Shown piece by piece: positions 1 to 5,861 of a stretch of 5,861 nucleotides of DNA; position 1 is the first letter of the stretch; each line of letters opens with the position of its first letter. Position numbers and translations under genes: made by a program. The notes below the pieces were generated by a model that searched no databases, was not told the DNA's origin, and saw only the letters and a list, made by a program, of their open reading frames with translations. Source of the DNA: Flavobacteriales bacterium (GTDB taxonomy: Bacteria > Bacteroidota > Bacteroidia > Flavobacteriales_D > Sanyastnellaceae); contig WTJL01000040.1 in the NCBI GenBank assembly GCA_011524845.1, forward strand, positions 1,347 to 7,207, read 5' to 3'.

Positions 1-822
1 GTCACGGTGCACGAAATGGCCCACAGCTGGTTCCAAGGCATGGTCGCCACCAACGAAAGCCTGCACGAATGGATGGACGAAGGCTTCACCTCATGGGCCG
101 AATCCCGCTGCATGGCGCGGTTGTTTGAAGACCCATTGATGCCCGACGAAAACCCACACAAATGGGCGTACGCGGGGTACATCAACCAACACCTCTCTGG
201 GAACGAAGAACCGCTCATCACCCACGCCGACCACTACAAGACCAACCGCGCCTATGGCATCGGGGCCTACAGCAAAGGCGAAGTGTTTGTAGAGCAGCTG
301 GGTGCCGTGGTGGGCGAATCTACCCGGGACGACGCCATGCGGACCTACTTCAAAGACTGGTCGTTCAAACACCCTGGTCCCTACGATTTCAAGCGCGTGA
401 TGGAGCGCACCTCTGGATTGGAATTGGACTGGTACTTCCAGTACATGATGCACACCACGGACGGCATCGACTACGCCGTGGAATCGGTGGTCAATGCGAA
501 CGACACCGTGACGGTGGAGCTTTCGCGTCGCGGCGACATGCCCATGCCTCAAGACGTGGAATTCACATGGGAAGACGGCAGCACGTCTCGGATTCACATC
601 CCCCTGGTGATGATGCGCGGACACCGTCCTCTGGCAGAAGGTGAAAGCTTGGGCGAGGATTGGCCATGGGTCAACACCTCGTACACCCTTCAAGTGCCTT
701 CTCGTGGTCGTTTGACCTCGGTCACCTTGGACCCCAAAGGCCTCCAAGCCGACGTGCACCGGGACAACAACAGCCTGACGTTCAATTTGGACGTCGAGCA
801 AGAAGCACGTCAGGCCCACTGA
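1..822 (+). CDS. M1-family zinc aminopeptidase, C-terminal part (5' end outside window)
   Basis: The reading frame is open from base 1, so the N-terminal beta domain and any signal peptide lie upstream; 273 residues are visible. Numbering from the first visible codon, the gluzincin motif HEMAH is at residues 4-8 and the third zinc ligand Glu27 lies in MDEGFTSWAE, giving the HExxH-x18-E spacing of family M1. AYSKG (Tyr90) fits the tyrosine that stabilises the transition state in this family. The segment LDWYFQYMMHTTDGIDYAV is typical of the long M1 metallopeptidases of Bacteroidota, as is the ending with LDPKGLQADV followed by a short tail. The enzyme should remove N-terminal residues from peptides, probably in the periplasm or at the cell surface. 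No type IX sorting domain is present at this C-terminus. It is clearly a different subfamily from the M1 enzyme at 1460-3325. Family assignment is firm; substrate preference is unknown. Confidence 0.95.
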   Translation, partial: VTVHEMAHSWFQGMVATNESLHEWMDEGFTSWAESRCMARLFEDPLMPDENPHKWAYAGYINQHLSGNEEPLITHADHYKTNRAYGIGAYSKGEVFVEQLGAVVGESTRDDAMRTYFKDWSFKHPGPYDFKRVMERTSGLELDWYFQYMMHTTDGIDYAVESVVNANDTVTVELSRRGDMPMPQDVEFTWEDGSTSRIHIPLVMMRGHRPLAEGESLGEDWPWVNTSYTLQVPSRGRLTSVTLDPKGLQADVHRDNNSLTFNLDVEQEARQAH

Positions 823-832
823 CGTCTGTCCC

Positions 833-1402
833 ATGTTCCGAAAGGACTTTCATCTGACCCATTCCCGGGGCCTCGACTCGCTTGTGCTGGTCTTGGCTGG
901 AGGGTTGATCATGGGATGGTTGGCGCCTCAAGTTTGGACGTTTCAAGGGCAGCTTCCCATCACGCCACAGAGCCTTCTGGTGGTGTTGTGGGGCGTGCTG
1001 TGGGGCTGGCAAGTGGGCACCTGTGCCGTGCTGCTGTATTTGGTGGCGGGCGGCCTCGGGCTGCCGGTGTTTGCCGACGGAGCCTCAGGATGGGCGCACT
1101 TCACGGGAAGCACCGCAGGCTTCTTGTTTGCCTTTCCCATGGCGGCGTTGGTGACCGGTTGGGCGGCTGAGGAGGTGAACCGGATGCGCTACAGCGCCTC
1201 TGCCCTGCTCCTTCTCCTCGGGCATGCCGTCATTCTTGGGCTGGGTTTGCTGTGGCAACGAAGCATCGTTCCCGTGGAGGTTTCTCTGGCCGACACCTTG
1301 GTGCGCTTGATGCCGGCCGTGTTGGTCAAAACTGCCTTGGGCACCCTCGTGGTCGTGTTTTGCGGTCGAGCCATGACAGGCCACCGTCAGGTCGAGGACT
1401 GA
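833..1402 (+). CDS. bioY: BioY-family biotin transporter (ECF S component)
   Basis: This 189-residue membrane protein has the length and pattern of BioY, the substrate-binding S component that takes up biotin, either alone or with the ECF energising module (EcfA ATPases and EcfT). Hydrophobic segments lie near residues 14-32, 45-58, 60-78, 93-112, 122-142 and 158-178, six in all. The family signature is clear: LPITPQSLLVVLWG (41-54), then LLYLVAGGLGLPVFADG (67-83), then TGSTAGFLFAFPMAA (91-105). Near the C-terminus the usual GDLLK-type motif reads AVLVK (162-166), so the lysine is kept and the aspartate position is valine. The ATG at 833 is ten bases after the stop of the upstream peptidase gene and gives a normal-length N-terminus; there is no recognisable Shine-Dalgarno sequence. 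No ecfA or ecfT gene is in the window. The spacing suggests co-transcription with the upstream gene. Biotin as substrate is inferred from the family. Confidence 0.92.
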   Translation: MFRKDFHLTHSRGLDSLVLVLAGGLIMGWLAPQVWTFQGQLPITPQSLLVVLWGVLWGWQVGTCAVLLYLVAGGLGLPVFADGASGWAHFTGSTAGFLFAFPMAALVTGWAAEEVNRMRYSASALLLLLGHAVILGLGLLWQRSIVPVEVSLADTLVRLMPAVLVKTALGTLVVVFCGRAMTGHRQVED

Positions 1403-1459
1403 GTCCGCCCGGAGATGTTGGAGGCTTCGTTGGTACCTTGAAGGCCTCAATTCACATTC

Positions 1460-1513
1460 ATGACCACTACACGCCTCCTGGCTGGGGCCATGCTCCTTTT
1501 GGGAGTGGGCTGC
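1460..1513 (+). other. Lipoprotein signal peptide with lipidated Cys18
   Basis: The first 18 codons give a basic residue at position 5, a hydrophobic core rich in Leu, Ala and Gly, and a cysteine directly after LLLGVG. This fits signal peptidase II processing before Cys18. Threonine at +2 gives no inner-membrane retention signal of the Asp+2 type. The lipobox is not ideal because glycine sits at -3, so ordinary signal peptidase I export remains a weaker alternative. Confidence 0.75.
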
Positions 1514-3325
1514 ACAACTGCACCTGACCGCCCTTCGTCCAAATCTCAACTCGTCGCCGACATGAAACGCGCCACCGACCACCACAGCTACAGCAAACCT
1601 GAAGAAGCCGTCACCACCCACTTGGATTGGGACGCGAAGGTGGACTTCGACGCCCGACAAGTCACGGCCACCGCCACGTACGCCATTGAAACGGCAGACG
1701 ACGCCAAGAGGCTGTTGCTGGATTGCCGTGACTTGACCATCCACAGCGTCGCCGTGGACGGCGTGGACACGGAGTTTGAACTTGGTCCAGAGCGTCCCTT
1801 CATTGGACAACCGCTCAGCATTCCCATCACGCCCCGCACCCAAAAGGTGAGCGTTCACTACACCACCTCACCGGATGCCGGTGCGTTCTTGTGGGTCGAG
1901 GGCGACTCCCCGTTTTTGTTCACCCAGAGCCAAGCCATCTTGGCCCGAACCTGGGTTCCCTGCCAGGACAGCCCTGGGGTGCGTTTCACCTACAGCGCGG
2001 ACGTCGAAGTGCCCTCGTCTTTGATGGCCCTGATGAGTGCGGTCAACCCCACTGAGAAGTCGTCTGACGGGCGCTACCACTTCGACATGGACCAACCCAT
2101 CCCTTCGTATCTCTTGGCCATGGCCGTGGGCGATGTGGAATTCCGAAGCGTTGGGGCGCACACGGGCGTGTACGCCACTTCCGACCTCATCGATGCGGCG
2201 GAGTACGAATTCGCCGAGATGGAAGACATGCTCGTCGCAGCCGAGGCCCTTTACGGTGCCTACGCCTGGGAGCGGTACGACCTTTTGGTGTTGCCCGCAG
2301 CGTTTCCGTTTGGCGGGATGGAGAACCCGCGTTTGACCTTTGCCACCCCCACCATCATCGCGGGCGACCGCAGCTTGGTGAGTTTGGTTGCCCACGAATT
2401 GGCACACAGCTGGAGCGGCAACCTCGTGACCAACGCCACATGGGACGATTTTTGGCTCAACGAGGGCTTCACCGTGTATTTCGAACAGCGCATCATGGAA
2501 GCCGTCTATGGACGTGACATCAGCGAAATGCTGAGCACCCTGAGCTACCAAGGCCTCGTGGACGAGGTCGACGCCATCATGGACGTCAACCCCAACGACA
2601 CGCACTTGCGCTTGCACTTGAAAGACCGTGACCCCGACGACGGCATGACAGCCATTGCCTACGACAAAGGGTACTTCTTCCTTCGCTTGCTCGAGGAAAC
2701 CGTGGGACGAGACACGTTCGACGCCTTCTTGAAAACGTACTTCACCACCCACGCCTTTCAGGTGATGGACACCGACACCTTCTTGGACTACCTCGACGCC
2801 AACCTCTTGACGACTGAAGCGTTGCGGACGGCCATCAACGTGCCTGCATGGGTGGATGGACAAGGATTGCCTGACAATTGCCCGCAAGTGGCCAGCGCAC
2901 GCATTGAGCGCGTGGACGCCACGTTGAATGGTTGGGTGAATGGAACCACCTCAACCGCGGAGTTGCCCTGGAACGACTGGATGTACCAAGAGCGCTACCG
3001 CTTCTTGTCCAACCTTCCTGACAACACCTCTGCTGAACGTTTGGCAGAGCTCGACGCTCAATGGGGACTCAACGCCACCGGCAACAACGAAGTGCTGTTC
3101 GCTTGGCTCGAGCAGGCGGTTCGCAGCCAACACACCCCTGCGTACGATCGTTTGCGCTCGTTCCTCGTGAATGTGGGCCGTCGCAAATTCCTCACGCCTT
3201 TGTACAAGGCAATGGTGGACACCGATCAATCCGACCTTGCCAACGACATCTACCGCGAAGCCCGCCCCAATTACCACAGCGTGGCGACCGGAACCATGGA
3301 CGACTTGCTCGGCTGGACCGAGTGA
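1460..3325 (+). CDS. Leukotriene A4 hydrolase-like M1 aminopeptidase, predicted lipoprotein
   Basis: This is a complete 621-residue enzyme. A short hydrophobic signal (residues 5-17) ends in LGVGC, so Cys18 is probably lipidated; this favours the ATG at 1460. Gly at the -3 position makes the lipobox slightly atypical. The N-terminal beta domain carries QSQAILARTWVPCQDSP (156-172), which matches the QxQA region of the LTA4H group. The catalytic domain has GGMEN (285-289), HELAH (312-316), LNEGFTVYFE with zinc ligand Glu335, and catalytic Tyr401 in AYDKG. The C-terminal third matches the helical LTA4H C-domain: NNEVLFAWLEQAV (542-554) and GRRKF (573-577), whose Arg574 and Lys576 align with the LTA4H residues that bind a substrate carboxylate. 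It should act as an exopeptidase on short peptides, anchored to a membrane facing the periplasm or outside. The position of LTA4H Tyr378 appears to be Met396. Epoxide hydrolase activity cannot be assumed. Confidence 0.95.
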   Translation: MTTTRLLAGAMLLLGVGCTTAPDRPSSKSQLVADMKRATDHHSYSKPEEAVTTHLDWDAKVDFDARQVTATATYAIETADDAKRLLLDCRDLTIHSVAVDGVDTEFELGPERPFIGQPLSIPITPRTQKVSVHYTTSPDAGAFLWVEGDSPFLFTQSQAILARTWVPCQDSPGVRFTYSADVEVPSSLMALMSAVNPTEKSSDGRYHFDMDQPIPSYLLAMAVGDVEFRSVGAHTGVYATSDLIDAAEYEFAEMEDMLVAAEALYGAYAWERYDLLVLPAAFPFGGMENPRLTFATPTIIAGDRSLVSLVAHELAHSWSGNLVTNATWDDFWLNEGFTVYFEQRIMEAVYGRDISEMLSTLSYQGLVDEVDAIMDVNPNDTHLRLHLKDRDPDDGMTAIAYDKGYFFLRLLEETVGRDTFDAFLKTYFTTHAFQVMDTDTFLDYLDANLLTTEALRTAINVPAWVDGQGLPDNCPQVASARIERVDATLNGWVNGTTSTAELPWNDWMYQERYRFLSNLPDNTSAERLAELDAQWGLNATGNNEVLFAWLEQAVRSQHTPAYDRLRSFLVNVGRRKFLTPLYKAMVDTDQSDLANDIYREARPNYHSVATGTMDDLLGWTE

Positions 3326-3400
3326 GTTTCGTTTGGCAAAAGTTGAAAGCAAAAAGGCACCCCAAAAGGGTGCCTTTTTTCATGCTCGAAAAACGTGCCG
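3326..3400. other. Convergent intergenic spacer
   Basis: These 75 bases separate the stop of the plus-strand peptidase gene from the stop of the minus-strand secreted-protein gene. Apart from the terminator hairpin described separately, nothing was found in it. As both genes end here, no promoter is expected. Confidence 0.85.
3351..3380. terminator. Bidirectional intrinsic terminator
   Basis: A perfect inverted repeat pairs AAAAAGGCACCC (3351-3362) with GGGTGCCTTTTT (3368-3379) around a five-base loop, CAAAA. The GC core is seven base pairs. On the plus strand the stem runs into six T residues, and on the minus strand the A tract at 3351-3355 becomes the T tract. It starts 26 bases after the stop of the plus-strand gene and about 20 bases beyond the stop of the minus-strand gene, so it can end transcription from both sides. 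Confidence 0.92.
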
Positions 3401-5861
3401 TTACCGGATGATGGTCACCACCCCGAAGACTTCCTTCCGGAAGCTTTCCTCTTCAAGGCTGTGCACTTCAATGCGGTAGGAGTACGGGCCGTTGGGCACG
3501 TAGTGCTGGCCTTCCTCTCCCACTTGCCCATACCATGCATCCGTGGGGTCTGTGGTGCTCCAAATCAACTCCCCCCAACGGTTCCAGATTTCAAACTCGA
3601 ATCGGTCAGGATCGATGTCCGTTCCCTGCACGAAGAAGGCGTCGTTGTAGCCATCGTTGTTGGGCGTGAACGACGTTGGAATGAACAGGTTGAACATGCT
3701 TTGGATTTCAATCTGGCGGTTGACCACATTGACACATCCATTGGCGTCGGTGATTTGCAGTTGCACCGGGTAGATGCCTCCTTCCGCCATGGGGAACTGG
3801 AAGGTCGGATCTTGCTCGTAGCTGTAGCCCAGCGGGTTGAAGGTGTTGAACGTCCAAAACCACTCCACCACGTTGGCGTTGGAATACCCGTCGAAGTCGA
3901 TCTCAGTGTCTGGGGCACGGGTCGGCTGAGGTCCCGCGAAGTACCCCACTTCAGGAATCGGGTACACGTTGATGTACGCTTCCTGCACTTGGGTGTATTC
4001 GCATCCTCCGGCCTGAGACGTCACGGTCAACGAGACGTCGTAGAAGCCAGGTTGCTGGAAGGTCTTGACCGTGTTGGACTCTCCGGCGTAGGTTCCATCG
4101 CCAAACGCCCAAAGGCTGGAGGTGATGAGCGACGGGTCCGTTTCGTTGGTGAACAAGAACGTTCCCGTTCCACACGCTTCCGTCGTGTCGGCAGAGAACA
4201 CAATGGGCACTGGGCTTTCCAGCACCACTTCAGAACACGCGGTTGCAGGAGGCGTTTCGCAATCGTCGTCCACGGTCACGCAGTACGTCCCCGTGCTCGG
4301 CGGCGTGGTCCAGATCGACTCCTCGTCCTCGTTCAAGGTGTTCCCTTCGAAGGACCACGTGTACGTGTATCCGCTGCCTGAGCCACCATTGGACGCCGAC
4401 GCGTCCAAGTAAGCCTCTTCCCCACTGCACAAGAAGTCGGAGGCCACGAGGTCGGCGTTGATGGGCGCCAACACGTTCACGCCCACCTGGTACTCGTCCG
4501 TGGGGCAACCGTTGACGTCAAATCCTTGGACCGTGTACACCGTGGAGGTGTTGGGCGAGACTTGTTGCACAGGACCGTTGGGCAAGCCGTTGTCCCACAC
4601 GTACGTCCACACGTTCAAGGGATCTTGATCCGACCCCACTTCCAAGGTCGCCGCCCCTCCCAAGCAAATGACTTGGTTGGTGGGAATCTCCAGCGTCAAT
4701 GGCAACGGATCTTCCAACAAGATGGACTGGTTGTAGATGCAATCCTCGTTGTTGAAGACCACCACCGAGTAATCACCAGGCACCAAGTCGTCGTAGTAGA
4801 AGTCCGTGATGTTGTCCCATTCCAGTTCTTCGATGAGCTCCGTTCCTCCGGGGCCATCGACGTAGAGCTGGATGGTGAATGGACCTTGAGGGTCGTTGGC
4901 GTCTTCGAAGACTTCAACCCCGATGATGCCATCGTTGGCAAAGCACGAAGGCTGCTGCTGCTCCACTTCAAAGGCAAAGCCTGGCGACACCGTCACCACG
5001 TCCGTGGCCTGACAGTTGTCGAAGCCCACAGGCTCCACAAACAAGGTGAACTCAATCGGAGCACCGTCAAACGTGTTCATGGTGGGCTGAGGCACGTTGG
5101 GATCCACCAAGTACTCGGCCGGTTGCCATTCCCAATCGAAGCCGCAGGTGCTGGAAGAGCCCCCGCAGCTCACACACCATTCGATGGGCTCAAAGTCACA
5201 GAAGCCTGCACAATCGCATCCACCGTCCGATGAGAACTGGAACGAAATGCAGCCATCTGGATTGGAGGCTGTGAACGTCTGTCCTGCAAAGGTGGCGTCC
5301 AAGGTGGCCAGCACGGGTCCCGTCGCATCGGGTCCATCGTAGACCGTCACAGCGTCCCACCCCGCTTCCATCTGACCAGCCGTGAAGCTCAGCGTCATCA
5401 AAGTGCCGTCACCTGGCGTGTCCGGACAGTAGCTAAAGATGGTGTTGTCGTTGGCTCCGTAGCAGTAGTCAAACGCACCGGCCACGCCGCACGCAGAAGG
5501 CTCTCCAGTGTCAAGCCCTCCCAAGAGTTGAATGGGCTCGCTGCAGAAGATTTGGTCTGGACCTGCGGTGATGATGGTTCCGGGGTTCTCCACAACCTCC
5601 ACGGTCAGCGTGGTGTCCCACGTGCATCCGAAGTTGTTGGTCACCACGTACCCAAACTCAAACGTCCCGGGATCCGGGAACATCAGGTCGACGTAGTTCG
5701 CGTCGTCGCTGACGCCCACCACGCCCAAATCGGACGTGCTCACAATGTTGTCCAGATCACCAACAGGATGCCAGTACGAGCTGTCCGACTCAAGACCAAT
5801 CACTGGTGTGAACGTGGTCACCCCAGGAACGATTTCAGGGTTGAAATCGATGCCCCACTCA
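3401..5861 (-). CDS. Large secreted multidomain protein with type IX secretion type B sorting domain (5' end outside window)
   Basis: About 819 residues are visible, and the frame stays open to the right edge, so the N-terminus and signal peptide are missing. From N- to C-terminus the visible order is as follows: an Ig-like segment (about 5585-5860); a CUB-like domain (about 5222-5497) with WDAVTVYDGPDATGPVLATL; a cysteine cluster (about 5144-5218); a linker domain; a SprB-like repeat (about 4706-4975) with LVPGDYSVVVFNNEDC; two Ig-like segments (about 4472-4696 and 4220-4453); a PKD domain (about 3962-4204) with WAFGDG; a second PKD-like domain (about 3704-3952); and the sorting domain (3404-3697). 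It should cross the outer membrane through the type IX system and act outside the cell, perhaps in adhesion or binding of macromolecules. No enzymatic domain is visible. The visible part contains 24 cysteines, probably disulphide-bonded. It is strongly acidic and nearly free of Lys/Arg. Its exact role is not recognisable. Confidence 0.93.
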   Translation of the reverse strand, partial: EWGIDFNPEIVPGVTTFTPVIGLESDSSYWHPVGDLDNIVSTSDLGVVGVSDDANYVDLMFPDPGTFEFGYVVTNNFGCTWDTTLTVEVVENPGTIITAGPDQIFCSEPIQLLGGLDTGEPSACGVAGAFDYCYGANDNTIFSYCPDTPGDGTLMTLSFTAGQMEAGWDAVTVYDGPDATGPVLATLDATFAGQTFTASNPDGCISFQFSSDGGCDCAGFCDFEPIEWCVSCGGSSSTCGFDWEWQPAEYLVDPNVPQPTMNTFDGAPIEFTLFVEPVGFDNCQATDVVTVSPGFAFEVEQQQPSCFANDGIIGVEVFEDANDPQGPFTIQLYVDGPGGTELIEELEWDNITDFYYDDLVPGDYSVVVFNNEDCIYNQSILLEDPLPLTLEIPTNQVICLGGAATLEVGSDQDPLNVWTYVWDNGLPNGPVQQVSPNTSTVYTVQGFDVNGCPTDEYQVGVNVLAPINADLVASDFLCSGEEAYLDASASNGGSGSGYTYTWSFEGNTLNEDEESIWTTPPSTGTYCVTVDDDCETPPATACSEVVLESPVPIVFSADTTEACGTGTFLFTNETDPSLITSSLWAFGDGTYAGESNTVKTFQQPGFYDVSLTVTSQAGGCEYTQVQEAYINVYPIPEVGYFAGPQPTRAPDTEIDFDGYSNANVVEWFWTFNTFNPLGYSYEQDPTFQFPMAEGGIYPVQLQITDANGCVNVVNRQIEIQSMFNLFIPTSFTPNNDGYNDAFFVQGTDIDPDRFEFEIWNRWGELIWSTTDPTDAWYGQVGEEGQHYVPNGPYSYRIEVHSLEEESFRKEVFGVVTIIR
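3404..3697 (-). other. Type IX secretion type B C-terminal sorting domain
   Basis: The last 98 residues match the gliding-motility-associated C-terminal domain. Hallmarks in order are FIPTSFTPNNDGYNDAFFV, FEFEIWNRWGELIW, YVPNGPYSYRIEV and the terminal beta strand FGVVTIIR just before the stop. In the family this domain directs export through the type IX machinery and attachment at the cell surface or release. Six of the nine lysine and arginine residues seen in the whole visible protein lie here. Confidence 0.95.
5222..5497 (-). other. CUB-like domain within the secreted protein
   Basis: The translated segment runs from a Cys-containing strand (FDYCYG) through LMTLSF, then WDAVTVYDGPDATGPVLATL, then FTASNPDGCISFQFSSDGG. 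The order of a W-D-x-V-x-V-Y-D-G strand, a partner hydrophobic strand and a final F-x-F-x-S-D segment is characteristic of CUB beta-sandwich domains. These mediate binding to proteins or glycans and often coordinate calcium through acidic residues. It is followed at once by a cysteine-rich stretch. The assignment is by pattern only. Confidence 0.75.

Noticed and set aside
91..834. Long open frame on the minus strand opposite the first M1 gene (247 codons)
   Set aside because: It is antisense to a well-conserved peptidase domain, shows no recognisable motif, and is His/Val/Arg-rich in the way expected of the reverse complement of a GC-rich gene.
1403..1459. Possible promoter or terminator between bioY and the LTA4H-like gene
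   Set aside because: No TAnnTTTG-type -7 box of Bacteroidota with a matching -33 TTG element could be found, and there is no hairpin with a T tract. Read-through from bioY seems at least as likely.
1085..1858. Open frame on the minus strand spanning the bioY end and the start of the second M1 gene (257 codons)
   Set aside because: It overlaps two well-supported plus-strand genes, and its predicted protein is low in hydrophobic order and has no family signature.
1868..2887. 339-codon open frame on the minus strand inside the LTA4H-like gene
   Set aside because: It lies opposite the conserved catalytic domain and mirrors its codon pattern; no domain could be recognised.
3384..3398. Second small inverted repeat (GCTCG / CGTGC) beside the terminator
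   Set aside because: Only four pairs form around a mismatch, with no T tract on the plus strand; this is within chance.
3395..4381. 328-codon open frame on the plus strand opposite the secreted-protein gene
   Set aside because: It runs antisense through the sorting and PKD domains. Its long open state follows from the absence of certain codons in the real gene, and its product resembles no family. The same applies to the frame at 4526-5233.
5819..5821. GTG at 5819-5821 as a possible start of the secreted protein
   Set aside because: The frame continues without a stop to the right edge and encodes more of the same Ig-like segment. No signal peptide follows this GTG, so the real start lies outside the window.

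Overview
The window looks like a chromosomal piece of a fairly GC-rich member of the Bacteroidota, most likely a Flavobacteriales-type or related aquatic lineage. The strongest pointer is the minus-strand gene, which ends in a type B sorting domain of the type IX secretion system (the gliding-motility-associated C-terminal domain), a signal confined to this phylum. No convincing Shine-Dalgarno sequence stands before either internal start codon, which also fits the phylum. No RNA gene, mobile element, CRISPR array or phage gene was seen.

Layout. Bases 1-822 (+) hold the C-terminal half of an M1-family zinc aminopeptidase whose start lies outside the window. Ten bases later, 833-1402 (+) encodes a BioY-type biotin transporter (S component of an ECF transporter). 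After a further 57 bases, 1460-3325 (+) encodes a complete lipoprotein-type M1 aminopeptidase that closely resembles leukotriene A4 hydrolase and its bacterial relatives, including the C-terminal helical domain. A strong hairpin at 3351-3380 with A and T tracts on both sides serves as a shared terminator. The minus-strand gene then runs from its stop at 3401 to beyond the right edge. It encodes a very large secreted multidomain protein with Ig-like, CUB-like, SprB-like and PKD-like segments and the sorting domain.

How the genes may work together. The three plus-strand genes form a compact co-directional run: two exported peptidases of different M1 subfamilies around a vitamin transporter. This suggests nutrient scavenging (peptides plus biotin), though the link between biotin uptake and the peptidases is an inference. 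The convergent gene is a separate transcription unit for a cell-surface or released protein.

The most unusual signal is compositional. The visible secreted protein has no lysine or arginine in its first 598 visible residues (bases 4067-5860), while carrying about 95 Asp/Glu there. Basic residues return only near the C-terminus, mostly inside the sorting domain. No complete undescribed multi-gene system is evident.
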